Position numbers and translations under genes: made by a program
Part shown: one piece after another, positions 24,450-33,251 of the stretch
Layout of the letters: every line of letters starts with the position of its first letter
Position numbering within the stretch: the first letter of the stretch is position 1
The notes under the pieces: generated by a model
The model's input: the letters and a program-made list of their open reading frames with translations, nothing else
The model's database searches: none
Told to the model about the DNA's origin: nothing
NCBI GenBank assembly: GCA_015520045.1
Contig: WAQW01000012.1
Span: 1-43,854, forward strand
DNA from: Thermoplasmata archaeon
Lineage (GTDB): Archaea > Thermoplasmatota > Thermoplasmata > Thermoplasmatales > Thermoplasmataceae
Direction: 5' to 3'
DNA length: 43,854 bases

Positions 24450-25634
24450 TTAGGATATTATTCCAAGGGAACGCCCGGCTTTCCTGAACGCCTCTGTTGC
24501 GATGCTGATATCATCTGGGCTGTGAGCAGCGGACGGCATTAACCTTATCCTGGCAGTTCCTCTGGGAACGGTTGGATACACGATGGGCGAGGCGAATATT
24601 TTATATTCCTTGTAGAGAAGCTGGCTGAGCTCAAGGGTTTTCTTCTCACTGCCTATCATCACCGGCGTTATGGGTGTCTTGCTTTTTCCAGTATCGAAAC
24701 CAAAATCAGCAAGTTCCTTCTTGAGCTTTTCAGCATTGCTCCAGAGCCTTTTGAGCGGAGTATCATCGTGCTCCAGGATGCTTATGGCTTTCATGACAGC
24801 AGCTGTGTCTCCGGCATTGAGGGCACTGCTGAAGAGAAATGGCCTGGAACGCTGTTTCATAAGGTCCATAAGGCTGGAACTTCCCGAGACAAAGCCACCC
24901 ATGGAACCCAATGCCTTTGAGAACGTACCCATTTCAACGTCAACCCTATCCGAGAGATGGAAATGGTCAACGATTCCCCTGCCATGGTCCCCAAGAACTC
25001 CTTCTCCGTGGGCATCATCAACGTAGACCATGGCATCATACCTTTCGCCGAGCTCGGTTATCTCCTTCAACGGGGTAATGTCACCGTCCATGCTGAAGAC
25101 ACCATCACTAATTATGAGTGCTTTTTTTCCTTCTCTCCTGTGCTCCTTCAGGTTTCTCTCGAGATCATCCATATCCATGTGTTTGTAGACATATTTCCTT
25201 GCGGAGCTGAGGCGAACGGCATCTATTATGCTGGCGTGGTTGAGTTCCTCACTGAACACAACATCCTGTTTGTTAACCAATACCGGAACAGCCGCAATGT
25301 TTGCAAGCAGTCCACCCTGATAAACCACGGCACCCTCCATATGCTTGAATTCCGCTACCTTCTCCTCAAGCTGTCTATGGAGATCGATGGTTCCGGCTAT
25401 AGATCTCACCGCACCTGCCCCAACACCGTACTTCTCAATGGCCTCTATGGCCGCTCTTCTTATGTCGGGGTGATTTGCGAATCCGAGATAGTTATTGGAG
25501 CACATGTTGAGGTATGTATCGGATTCAATTCTTACATACGGCCCCTGAGGGCTTCCTATGGTTCTTATGGGAATATACCTTCCCTCCTGTTTCAGACTCT
25601 CTATCTCATCCTTTGCCCAGTCAGTTCTCTTCAT
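24450..25634 (-). CDS. kbl: Glycine C-acetyltransferase / 2-amino-3-ketobutyrate CoA ligase (PLP enzyme)
   Basis: Cleaves 2-amino-3-ketobutyrate with CoA to glycine and acetyl-CoA, the second step of threonine breakdown. Alpha-oxoamine synthase motifs are clear: LNMCSNNYLGFANHPDI, SDGVFSMDGDITPL, YVDDAHGEGVLG and the PLP lysine K240 in GTFSKALGSMGG (numbering from 25634). The open frame continues upstream to 25799, but ATG 25634 gives 394 residues, the usual length, and a TATA-like TTTATTAATT about 25-35 bp upstream implies a leaderless start. Divergent from threonine dehydrogenase, which supports KBL over 8-amino-7-oxononanoate synthase. Confidence 0.9.
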   Translation of the reverse strand: MKRTDWAKDEIESLKQEGRYIPIRTIGSPQGPYVRIESDTYLNMCSNNYLGFANHPDIRRAAIEAIEKYGVGAGAVRSIAGTIDLHRQLEEKVAEFKHMEGAVVYQGGLLANIAAVPVLVNKQDVVFSEELNHASIIDAVRLSSARKYVYKHMDMDDLERNLKEHRREGKKALIISDGVFSMDGDITPLKEITELGERYDAMVYVDDAHGEGVLGDHGRGIVDHFHLSDRVDVEMGTFSKALGSMGGFVSGSSSLMDLMKQRSRPFLFSSALNAGDTAAVMKAISILEHDDTPLKRLWSNAEKLKKELADFGFDTGKSKTPITPVMIGSEKKTLELSQLLYKEYKIFASPIVYPTVPRGTARIRLMPSAAHSPDDISIATEAFRKAGRSLGIIS

Positions 25635-25811
25635 GTGAATCACATATTGTATGAAATCGGAATTAATAAACCGATCACATGAAAATGAGGAATCCTGCTT
25701 CAATGAGAACATTCTGTCCTCTGCATTTTCCATAGGGAGATCAGGGTGGCGCCAGAGCATCCAGCGTGCATGTGGTTGTGATTTAACCATGAGCAGCAAA
25801 GAGAAGAGGTA

Positions 25812-25820
25812 ATAATTTAA
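25812..25820 (+). promoter_or_regulatory. TATA box of the threonine dehydrogenase gene
   Basis: ATAATTTAA about 25-33 bp before ATG 25845. With the KBL TATA near 25657-25668 (minus) it makes a divergent promoter region of about 210 bp, in which shared control of threonine breakdown could act. Confidence 0.45.
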
Positions 25821-25844
25821 CGGTTCCTGAGATATGGTTAGGTC

Positions 25845-26795
25845 ATGACAATCATGGTTACAGGTTCATTTGGACAGGTCGGTACAGAACTCCTCGAGAG
25901 CCTCGTACAGATTCAGGGCCATTCAGAAGTTCTGGCCACCGATATCAGGATCCCCGATGGTGATTACGAATTTGAAACAGAGGTTCTGGATGTGACGGAT
26001 CAGGAGCGGATCAGGTACCTGATAAAGAAGCATTCCGTGACGTCCATTTTCCATCTTGCCGCCATTCTATCTGCTCTGGGGGAAAGGATGCAAGATAGGG
26101 CATTTGATGTGAACCTGACGGGTACCTTCAACATTCTGAAGGCAGCCAGAGACCTCGGGGTCGAAAAGGTCATAATTCCGAGCACAATAGGTGTTTTTGG
26201 AAGTGAGACGCCCAGGGAGAATGTGCCCGCAGTTACCGTGGAGAGGCCGGAGACGATGTACGGCATAACGAAGGTTGCTGCAGAACTTTTATCATCCTAT
26301 TTCAGGAGATCCTTTTCACTTGATGTCAGGGGTGTTCGGTATCCAGGACTCATCAGCTACAAGACAGTTCCAAGTGCTGGAACAACGGATTATGCGGTTG
26401 ATATGATTCGATATGCCGTTGCAGGAAAAGGTTATGTCTGTTATCTCAAACCAGATACGGTGCTGCCCATGATGTATATGCCGGATGCCATAAATGCGCT
26501 CCTGAATGTGTGGTTGGCTGATGGTGAAAAACTGCGTTATGCGCTGGAGTACAACATTCAGGCCTTCAGTTTCTCTCCGGCTATGCTTGAGAAGGAACTC
26601 AGGACCCACTTTCCAGATTTCCGCGTCGATTACAGGCCTGATTATAGGCAGGGAATTGCAGATTCCTGGCCATCGAGCCTTGATGTGACAGATGCGGTTC
26701 GAGACTGGGGGTTCAGCTGCGATTACGATTTTAAAACAATGGTAAGTGATATGATTGAGCACCTTGAAGGAAAGCAAACCCATTGGGAAAAATGA
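25845..26795 (+). CDS. L-threonine 3-dehydrogenase, NAD-dependent epimerase (SDR) type
   Basis: Oxidises threonine to 2-amino-3-ketobutyrate with NAD+. Extended SDR fold: VTGSFGQVGTEL (residues 5-16), catalytic triad S113-T114 in PSTIGVFG, Y139 and K143 in YGITK. The segment RGVRYPGLISYKTVPSAGTTDY (in parts GVRYPGLISY, PSAGTTDYAVDM) is the marker of the epimerase-like threonine dehydrogenases of Thermoplasma, Flavobacterium and animals, distinct from zinc MDR enzymes. Length 316 is normal. Divergent to kbl, completing the pathway. Confidence 0.95.
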   Translation: MTIMVTGSFGQVGTELLESLVQIQGHSEVLATDIRIPDGDYEFETEVLDVTDQERIRYLIKKHSVTSIFHLAAILSALGERMQDRAFDVNLTGTFNILKAARDLGVEKVIIPSTIGVFGSETPRENVPAVTVERPETMYGITKVAAELLSSYFRRSFSLDVRGVRYPGLISYKTVPSAGTTDYAVDMIRYAVAGKGYVCYLKPDTVLPMMYMPDAINALLNVWLADGEKLRYALEYNIQAFSFSPAMLEKELRTHFPDFRVDYRPDYRQGIADSWPSSLDVTDAVRDWGFSCDYDFKTMVSDMIEHLEGKQTHWEK

Positions 26796-27543
26796 TGGAA
26801 GGTTTAAGTGTGCCCTTCTGAAGTATGCGCACTCGGATCCCCTGTCCCTTATGCTCGGGAATCTCTGTAGTCAGGCTCGGTCATCGCCCGCCTCCAACCT
26901 CCACAATGTTTTGGATGGCCATGTCGATGTAGCGATGGTCTCGGTCCTGTCGTACTTTGATAACAGGGATACGCTAAAGATCCTTCACGGCCCCACGATC
27001 CACTCCCTTTACACCACAGGATCGACGCTTCTCATATCCAATGGTGCCCCAATGGAAAGGACAATGAGGATAGCGAAGACCCCGGAGACGCGAACCACCG
27101 AGGCGTATCTCTCTATTATCCTGAAGTCAATGGGGATAGACTTCACGTTCACAGATGCCGGATTTCCAGATGCAGACTCACTCCTCGAAAATTCAAGCCA
27201 TGCCCTTATAATGGGTGATGAGGCCCTGAAGGTATATGGTAGCAGGCACAGGATCCTGCTTGATGTGGGATATGAACTTCAAAAACTCTTTCACATATCC
27301 CCGCTGTATGCGGTAACTGTTGCCAGAAGTGATCTTGAGGCTGATGTTTCATTTCTCACCCAGGGGGCCATCTCCACCGGTGAAAGAAATTTGAGGAAAA
27401 CCTGTGCTGAAGGCTCATCGCGGAGGCTCGGTATACCGTACCATATCCTCAGATGGTACTATGATCTTATCAAATACAGCTTTGATTCAAGGGTGATGAA
27501 AAGCCTTGAATTTATTGAATCAAGACTTCAAGAGGATAACTGA
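26755..27543 (+). CDS. MqnA/MqnD-like protein (futalosine menaquinone pathway, probable chorismate dehydratase)
   Basis: 262 residues with a periplasmic-binding-protein-like fold of the MqnA/MqnD group: HVDVAMVSVLSYF near residue 56-68, TSTLL-like TTGSTLLIS near 88, HALIMGDEALKVYG near 148-161 (family DALLIGDEAL) and ILLDVGYELQKLFHISPLYAV (in part) near 165. MqnA removes water from chorismate to start futalosine-route menaquinone synthesis. No ATG suits: the frame opens with TTG 26755 or TTG 26764 and overlaps threonine dehydrogenase by about 40 nt; an ATT at 26785 is also possible. The assignment to MqnA rather than MqnD rests on the GDEAL motif. Confidence 0.72.
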   Translation: MSTLKESKPIGKNDGRFKCALLKYAHSDPLSLMLGNLCSQARSSPASNLHNVLDGHVDVAMVSVLSYFDNRDTLKILHGPTIHSLYTTGSTLLISNGAPMERTMRIAKTPETRTTEAYLSIILKSMGIDFTFTDAGFPDADSLLENSSHALIMGDEALKVYGSRHRILLDVGYELQKLFHISPLYAVTVARSDLEADVSFLTQGAISTGERNLRKTCAEGSSRRLGIPYHILRWYYDLIKYSFDSRVMKSLEFIESRLQEDN

Positions 27544-27572
27544 GCACTCACTCAAGGGGCGTCTCTGAAAAC

Positions 27573-27581
27573 TTAAATATA
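27573..27581 (+). promoter_or_regulatory. TATA box of guaB
   Basis: TTAAATATA lies 22-30 bp before the ATG at 27603, so the message is probably leaderless. Confidence 0.5.
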
Positions 27582-27602
27582 GTAAAATAACCTTACTTCC
27601 GC

Positions 27603-29060
27603 ATGTTTGTAGAGAAGTTTCAGACCATTTCGAATGGGTTCACCTTTGATGATGTTCTCATACTGCCGTCCAAGACTTCGATCGAACCCCGGATGGCGGA
27701 TGTTTCATCGCGGGTCACGAGAAACATCCAGCTGAATATTCCAATAGTGAGTTCTCCCATGGATACCGTTACCGAAGTGGCCATGGCGGTTGCCATGGCC
27801 AGAAATGGAGGAATAGGGATAATTCACAGAAACCTGTCGATGAACAGTCAGATGTCGATGGTTTCTGAGGTCAAGAGAGAGGAGTCCCTTAAAATAAGGG
27901 ATGTTCTAACCGTTGATCCCGATACTACCATTGAGGAGGCCAGGGTTATAATGTCCTCCAGGCACATTGCAGGTCTGCCGGTTGTTTCAGGCGAAAAGCT
28001 CGTCGGGATCGTGACAAAAAGAGATCTTCTTTTTGCCGGAGCTGGGAAGAAGAAGGTCAGGGACATAATGGTTTCAGATGTTGTTTATGCTGAAGATAGC
28101 ATTGAGATCGACAGGGCCATCAGTATTCTCTACGAACACAGGATAGAGAAACTTCCCCTCGTTGATTCAAAGGGAAGGGTCATTGGTCTCATAACAGCTA
28201 AAGATATTGTCACCCGACAGCAGTTTCCAGATGCCACGAGGGATGAGGATGGACAGCTGATGGTGGGTGCCGCTGTGGGCCCTTTCGACATAGAGCGGGC
28301 GGTGAATCTGGAGAAGTCTGGGGCCGACATCATAGTTGTTGATACAGCACATTCACACAATGAAAATGTCATGTCATCTTTGAAGAAGATGAGATCCAGG
28401 ATCTCCGTTGATATGATCATCGGTAACATAGCAACCAGGGCTGCCGCGGAGGATATGATCTCTCTCGGTGCAGACGGTCTTCGGGTTGGAATAGGTCCCG
28501 GATCCATATGCACAACAAGAATAGTGGCCGGGGTCGGTGTGCCGCAACTCACAGCCATTGCAGACGTTGCAGATGTGGCGAAGGAGCACGGCGTTCCGGT
28601 CATCGCTGATGGTGGCATCCGTTACTCTGGTGACATTGTGAAGGCAGTTGCAGCTGGAGCCGATGTTGTTATGTTGGGCTCGCTCCTAGCTGGCACCGAG
28701 GAGAGCCCGGGCGCAGAAATAATCCTCAACGGAAGGAAGTACAAAACCTACAGGGGAATGGGGTCTCTGGGAGCCATACAGGTTGGGATATCCGATAGGT
28801 ATGGCAAAATAGGCCAGTCAAAGTACGTCGCAGAGGGTGTTGAGGGGGCTGTTCCCTACAAAGGGAAAGTATCTGAAGCACTCTTCCAGCTTATAGGCGG
28901 TCTCAAATCAGGTATGGGTTACACCGGATCAGCCACAATAAAGGATCTTCAGGAAAAGAGCAGATTCATAAAGATCACCACCAGTGGCCTGAAAGAAAGC
29001 CATCCCCATGACATAAGGATAATGGCAGAACCACCTAACTACCAGCTGTTTCAGGTCTGA
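27603..29060 (+). CDS. guaB: Inosine-5'-monophosphate dehydrogenase
   Basis: Oxidises IMP to XMP, the committed step to GMP. Residues 1-90 and 215-485 form the TIM barrel; two CBS domains lie between (IRDVLTVDPDTTIEEA near 98 and VRDIMVSDVVYAEDS near 153). The catalytic cysteine is C303 in GPGSICTTRIVAGVG, followed by IADGGIRYSGDI near 337 and the flap YRGMGSLGA near 381. Length 485 is normal. The last 10 bp overlap the end of the convergent uracil-DNA glycosylase gene. Confidence 0.97.
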   Translation: MFVEKFQTISNGFTFDDVLILPSKTSIEPRMADVSSRVTRNIQLNIPIVSSPMDTVTEVAMAVAMARNGGIGIIHRNLSMNSQMSMVSEVKREESLKIRDVLTVDPDTTIEEARVIMSSRHIAGLPVVSGEKLVGIVTKRDLLFAGAGKKKVRDIMVSDVVYAEDSIEIDRAISILYEHRIEKLPLVDSKGRVIGLITAKDIVTRQQFPDATRDEDGQLMVGAAVGPFDIERAVNLEKSGADIIVVDTAHSHNENVMSSLKKMRSRISVDMIIGNIATRAAAEDMISLGADGLRVGIGPGSICTTRIVAGVGVPQLTAIADVADVAKEHGVPVIADGGIRYSGDIVKAVAAGADVVMLGSLLAGTEESPGAEIILNGRKYKTYRGMGSLGAIQVGISDRYGKIGQSKYVAEGVEGAVPYKGKVSEALFQLIGGLKSGMGYTGSATIKDLQEKSRFIKITTSGLKESHPHDIRIMAEPPNYQLFQV

Positions 29061-29638
29061 GATCTGGGCCCGAGCTCTCTGAGAATGCGGGACACCGAGA
29101 GGAAGTTGAGCTTGAACGATTCCATCTTCTTGGGGTTCCGGAGAATGGCGGCCGGGTGATACTGGGGCACCACCTCATATCCCTGCAAGTGAATTCTTTT
29201 CCCCGCTATCTCTGATATTTTTGGAAACCTCTGGTTGAGAACTAAACCAAGAGCACGCAGAGCTGAGTTACCCATGGGCACTATTATCCGGGGCTTCACC
29301 ATCTCAATCTCCTGGCGCAGGTAGGGGGAGCACTTTCTGATCTCACCAATTCTTGGAGAGGCACCATTTTTCGGTCTGCACTTCACCGCATTTGTTATGT
29401 AAATCTCCTCTCTGCCGATACCTGCATCTCGCAACACTGAATCGATGAGCTTTCCGCTTCTTCCCACGAAGGGTGAACCCTCCATCTCCTCTGTTCTCCC
29501 GGGGGCCTCACCGATGAAGAGCAGATCTGACTCTGGAGACCCGTGACCGCAAACCGCCCTTCTCCTGTAGAGGTGCAGGTCACAATCCTTGCATATAAGG
29601 ATCCTGTCACACATTTCTGCAAAGGGAATCATTGCCAA
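29051..29638 (-). CDS. Family 4 uracil-DNA glycosylase with [4Fe-4S] cluster
   Basis: Removes uracil arising from cytosine deamination, which is frequent at high temperature. Family 4 marks are present: cluster cysteines C16-x2-C19 and C87-x15-C103, active-site GEAPGRTEEMEGSPFVGRSG (residues 43-62), and the C-terminal YHPAAILRNPK near residue 160-170. Length 195 is normal for thermophilic UDGa. It is convergent with guaB, sharing 10 bp, and lies 107 bp downstream of ftsY on the same strand. Confidence 0.94.
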   Translation of the reverse strand: MAMIPFAEMCDRILICKDCDLHLYRRRAVCGHGSPESDLLFIGEAPGRTEEMEGSPFVGRSGKLIDSVLRDAGIGREEIYITNAVKCRPKNGASPRIGEIRKCSPYLRQEIEMVKPRIIVPMGNSALRALGLVLNQRFPKISEIAGKRIHLQGYEVVPQYHPAAILRNPKKMESFKLNFLSVSRILRELGPRSQT

Positions 29639-29745
29639 CCGATTAGCTTTTCAGACTATTTATTGGTTCCTCAACACTGCCACCATTTTTCAAATCTTCA
29701 AAGGGTTTATACGCTTCGCAATAACAGGATGCAAAGAATAATAAA

Positions 29746-30630
29746 TTACGAAGTCTCATTTGAAAAAAGTTTTTCCACCAGCCATTCGGGCGAGAAAGGG
29801 ATGAGGTCATCTGGGGCCTGCCCTACGCCGATGTAGTATATGGGCTTCTTCAGTTGATGTATAATGCTTATCACAGAACCACCCCTGGCATCCGTATCAA
29901 GTTTGGTGAGGATAACTCCATCGTATGTGATCTCCTCCAGAAACGTCTTTGCCTGTTCTATGGCGTCCTGGCCCGTGAGTGCATCGAGAACCAGAATGGT
30001 GAGATCCGGTTTTGCGACCCTCTTTATTTTCTTCATCTCCTGGATGAGGTTCTTGTTGGTCTGCATCCTTCCGGCGGAATCTACCAGAACGAAATCAAAT
30101 CCCCGGGCCTTTGCCCTGTTTACAGCATCGAAGGCCACTGCGGCGGGATCGGCTCCCTGCTTCTGCTTTACAACATCGGCACCAACCTTATCTCCGAGCA
30201 TCTGGATCTGCTCGATTGCTCCAGCCCTGAAGGTATCAGATGCCGAGATAACCACCCTCCTCCCTCTCTTCCGCAGGAGATGGGCGATCTTTGAGATGGT
30301 TGTCGTTTTACCGCCTCCGTTCACACCAAGAAAGAGTACAACGAATGGTTTCTTTTCTTCACGGAACGGATCGGATGGGTCCACGTATTCTGCCATGAGT
30401 TCCAGCAGCGATTTTTTCAGGGCATTGCGGTAGTCCTCAACTCTTATCTTCCTTCCGAGGGATGAGAGATTCTTCTCCATCAGATCCGCTACGTAATCGG
30501 CCGTTTCCACATCCACGTCATTTTCGGCCAGAGCGGTGAATACATGATCTCTAAGCTCACGGATTTTCAGAAAACCTTCCGAACCTCTCGAAACAACATC
30601 CCTGAGCCTCTTTCTCAGGCGATCAAGCAT
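29746..30630 (-). CDS. ftsY: Signal recognition particle receptor FtsY
   Basis: Membrane-associated GTPase that receives the SRP-ribosome complex. N domain (residues 1-90), P loop GVNGGGKTTT at 102-111, SDTFRAGAIEQIQML near 131-145, DSAGRMQTNKNL near 196, and TKLDTDARGGSVISI near 253. Length 294 is short because the acidic A domain is almost absent, as in other archaea. It overlaps the prefoldin alpha gene by 8 nt and is the third gene of pgk-pfdA-ftsY. SRP54 is encoded elsewhere in the window. Confidence 0.96.
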   Translation of the reverse strand: MLDRLRKRLRDVVSRGSEGFLKIRELRDHVFTALAENDVDVETADYVADLMEKNLSSLGRKIRVEDYRNALKKSLLELMAEYVDPSDPFREEKKPFVVLFLGVNGGGKTTTISKIAHLLRKRGRRVVISASDTFRAGAIEQIQMLGDKVGADVVKQKQGADPAAVAFDAVNRAKARGFDFVLVDSAGRMQTNKNLIQEMKKIKRVAKPDLTILVLDALTGQDAIEQAKTFLEEITYDGVILTKLDTDARGGSVISIIHQLKKPIYYIGVGQAPDDLIPFSPEWLVEKLFSNETS

Positions 30631-31048
30631 CTTTTCCCTTGCCCTCTGCTGTGGCGGCCCTCTGCAGGAACATTAACAGAGCCTCATATCTGTTAACCAG
30701 CTCTTTCCTTCTTGCATAGAGATTCTTTATGGTGGAGGTGATCTGTTCAAGACTTTCCTCAACGTGCTTCCTGGCTTTTTCAACATCCTCCTCCACGAAC
30801 ACGTCTGAACCTATTGGCACTATGATCCTTTCGGGTTCCTCTATCCTCACTGGAATGAATATTCCGGATCCGATGGACATCTTCTGATCGTTGGATTTGA
30901 ATATCTCAGGGTCCGAGAGAATGGATATTGTTGTGTTTACCTCAGCCGAAAGAGTTTCAAGGCTTTTGATCTGATTCTCAGTAGAGTCTATCAACTTCCT
31001 GTAGTAACTGAGTTCCTCCGTGATATCCTTTTGCTGTTTCTCCTCCAT
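30623..31048 (-). CDS. pfdA: Prefoldin subunit alpha
   Basis: 141 residues: two long helices form the coiled coil (residues 10-50 and 88-135) with a central beta-hairpin region that holds SIGSGIFIPVRI and IIVPIGSDVFVEED, the GSG/ +phi-pattern of alpha prefoldins. Two alpha and four beta subunits make a jellyfish-like chaperone that passes unfolded proteins to the thermosome. It starts 4 nt after pgk and overlaps ftsY, as in many euryarchaea. Confidence 0.92.
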   Translation of the reverse strand: MEEKQQKDITEELSYYRKLIDSTENQIKSLETLSAEVNTTISILSDPEIFKSNDQKMSIGSGIFIPVRIEEPERIIVPIGSDVFVEEDVEKARKHVEESLEQITSTIKNLYARRKELVNRYEALLMFLQRAATAEGKGKDA

Positions 31049-31052
31049 CTTA

Positions 31053-32297
31053 CTAACTCCCGTATATTTTCTTGCTTTCTGCCAGTGCCTCTAACACGGG
31101 CATGCTGTCTCCCGATAAATAGCTTATCAGTGCCCCTCCACCTGTCGATACATGGGAGATGTACTTCGTGAGCCCCATCTTATTCAGGGCGCCTATCGTG
31201 TGACCGCCACCCACAACCGTGTGGGCATTTGAGTTGGCAACAGCGTAGAAAATGGATTCTGTACCGGCTGCATAAGGCTCGAATTCATACATACCCAGGG
31301 GGCCGTTCAGGAAGATGGCATCTGCCTTCTCTATTATTGAGGAGAAGGTTGCTATGGAATCGATTCCGATGTCTGCGATGGTTTCGTCATCCGGAACGGT
31401 TTCCCCGGCCTGAATATGTCTCTGTGATGGCATCAGTATGAAGTCAGAGGGCAGCACTATCCTATCTCCATATCTGCTGAGAAGATCCCTGCAAGCCTCA
31501 ATGAGTTCATCCGATTTCTTGTTGTTCTTCACGATGAACTCTCTGTTTTTCTTTCCTATATCTATTCCCTTTGCCCAGAGGAAGGCGTTTGCAACAACAC
31601 CGCCTGTTATGATGGTATCTGTAATGGAATTTTTAAGGAACTTACCGGCCACGTTTATGCTATCACTTATTTTAGCACCCGCCAGAATGGCGATCTTGTT
31701 GTTTCCGTTGCCAGACTTGAATTTCTGAAGCGCTTCAACCTCCTTTTCGATCAGTTTGCCGGCAATATTGGGCAGGACAGATCTGAAACCTATGAGTGTG
31801 GTCTGTGGTCTATGTATCGCGGGAAATGCATCGATGATGTAATAGTCCATCAGATCTGAAAGACCTTTCACGATGTTAGAGTTTCTCATAGCCCTGGCAT
31901 CGTCTCTGTTGATGAGAAGCTCTTCTGAGTAGAACCTGGTGTTTTCAAGCATGATGATGTCATCAGGCTCCATGCTCGAGACATCCTTCCTGACCTGACC
32001 TCCAAAGAGCTGATCTATGAATTTTACCTCCCTGCCCAGAATCCTGGAAAAGGCTCTGGCATGGCCTCTGAGGGACATGAAATCTGCCTTTCCAGGTCGG
32101 CTCTGGTGGGCCAGCAGCACGATTTTTGATCCCTCCAGAGACTCTATGGTCTCAACGTGAGAATAAAATCGCTCGAAGCTGAGAATTTCACCCGTCTGGG
32201 GATTAACCGGAGAATTCACATCAAGCCTCACAAAAACCGTCTTGCCCCTGAAATCAAAATCATCCATGGTGAGGAAGTCAACAGACTTAAGGCTCAT
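31053..32297 (-). CDS. pgk: Phosphoglycerate kinase
   Basis: Transfers phosphate between 1,3-bisphosphoglycerate and ADP in glycolysis/gluconeogenesis. Motifs: VFVRLDVNSPV near residue 21-31, LLAHQSRPGK near 60, AILAGAKISDS near 203, FLNGPLGMYEFEPYAAGT near 329, and VVGGGHTIGALNKMG near 357. Archaeal PGK length (414) is normal. TATA (minus, AAAATAAATATTA, 32318-32330) is about 25-30 bp before the ATG. First gene of the pgk-pfdA-ftsY operon. Confidence 0.96.
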   Translation of the reverse strand: MSLKSVDFLTMDDFDFRGKTVFVRLDVNSPVNPQTGEILSFERFYSHVETIESLEGSKIVLLAHQSRPGKADFMSLRGHARAFSRILGREVKFIDQLFGGQVRKDVSSMEPDDIIMLENTRFYSEELLINRDDARAMRNSNIVKGLSDLMDYYIIDAFPAIHRPQTTLIGFRSVLPNIAGKLIEKEVEALQKFKSGNGNNKIAILAGAKISDSINVAGKFLKNSITDTIITGGVVANAFLWAKGIDIGKKNREFIVKNNKKSDELIEACRDLLSRYGDRIVLPSDFILMPSQRHIQAGETVPDDETIADIGIDSIATFSSIIEKADAIFLNGPLGMYEFEPYAAGTESIFYAVANSNAHTVVGGGHTIGALNKMGLTKYISHVSTGGGALISYLSGDSMPVLEALAESKKIYGS

Positions 32298-32317
32298 ACA
32301 CAGTTATTGCAACAGTG

Positions 32318-32330
32318 TAATATTTATTTT
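32318..32330 (-). promoter_or_regulatory. TATA box of the pgk-pfdA-ftsY operon
   Basis: AAAATAAATATTA on the minus strand, 21-33 bp before the pgk ATG. Confidence 0.5.
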
Positions 32331-32476
32331 CGCCAGTTGCCCATCAAAGAGAAAATAAATCACCATCCGAATGGTTCTGGTATGGGCTTTAAAGGCATTC
32401 ACCGGTAAACAGGAGAAACCACCAGATTTGTAATGCGAACCGATGTGACTGTGGATAAAATCGCCTCATACATTCT

Positions 32477-32487
32477 GTTTAAATAAA
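32477..32487 (+). promoter_or_regulatory. TATA box of the nucleotidyltransferase gene, decides its start
   Basis: GTTTAAATAAA runs into an in-frame ATG at 32487, which therefore lies upstream of the expected transcription start (about 32507). The next ATG, 32505, is about 25 bp from the TATA centre and is the probable leaderless start. Confidence 0.5.
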
Positions 32488-32504
32488 TGCTGGGATTAAC
32501 CAGT

Positions 32505-33251
32505 ATGCAACTCCTTATAACTGCTGCCGGCTCGGGGACGCGGTCAGGGCTCGATGGTCATCTGAGGAAGGAGATACTTCCCATATACGATTGCAGGGAA
32601 GGTCGCCTCGTTCTACGCCCCATCATAGATGTGATCATTAACCGCTATAACAACCTCGGAATAAGGAATACGGTGGTTGTCCTTGCACGTGGAGACCAAA
32701 GGACGGAAAGCTATCTCAGGGAGTACTTCCCCGACGTGGAGATCGTGTATCAGGAGAGAAGGCATGGTTTTGGTGACGCTGTGTTGAGTGCATCTGATTA
32801 CATCAGCGGTGATTTCATCCTGAACGCAGGAGACGGGCTGATATTCAACGATGCCCTGCTCAGGGATTTTGTGCAAATGTCATTTTCAAAAAGAGGAAGT
32901 ATATGTCTGGCCCTGATGGAGGTAGACGATCCGCGTAGATACGGCGTTGCGACTGTTGAGGGAAAAGCCCCTATATACACCGTGCTGGGTCTGGAGGAGA
33001 AACCTCAGAATCCCAGATCAAACCTCGCTCTGATGGCAGTGTACAGACTTTCTCCGGAAATATTTACCGAGCTCAGGGCTGTCCACTCAAATAATGTCGA
33101 GTTAACTCCTTCCATAAACAGCCTAATAGAGAAAGGCACTCCGGCAAATGGTATGGTGTTCAGCAGGAAAGAGTGGTTGAGTGTGGGTGTGGCAGAAAGA
33201 TACGTGGACGTTCTCCAGAACACACTGGAGAAATCATCTCCGTGCCTTTAG
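32505..33251 (+). CDS. Sugar-phosphate nucleotidyltransferase (NTP_transferase family)
   Basis: 248 residues from the preferred ATG. The signature LITAAGSGTRSG (residues 4-15) with K at KEILPIY is the nucleotide-binding start of the GT-A-like NTP transferases; DFILNAGDGLIF near 105 holds the metal-binding Asp, and VLGLEEKPQNPRS near 160 is the conserved EKP. Activity is probably UTP:glucose-1-phosphate uridylyltransferase or dTTP-type. The convergent neighbour, overlapping by 18 bp, is UDP-sulfoquinovose synthase, whose substrate is UDP-glucose, so the UDP-glucose assignment is attractive but inferred. Confidence 0.82.
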   Translation: MQLLITAAGSGTRSGLDGHLRKEILPIYDCREGRLVLRPIIDVIINRYNNLGIRNTVVVLARGDQRTESYLREYFPDVEIVYQERRHGFGDAVLSASDYISGDFILNAGDGLIFNDALLRDFVQMSFSKRGSICLALMEVDDPRRYGVATVEGKAPIYTVLGLEEKPQNPRSNLALMAVYRLSPEIFTELRAVHSNNVELTPSINSLIEKGTPANGMVFSRKEWLSVGVAERYVDVLQNTLEKSSPCL

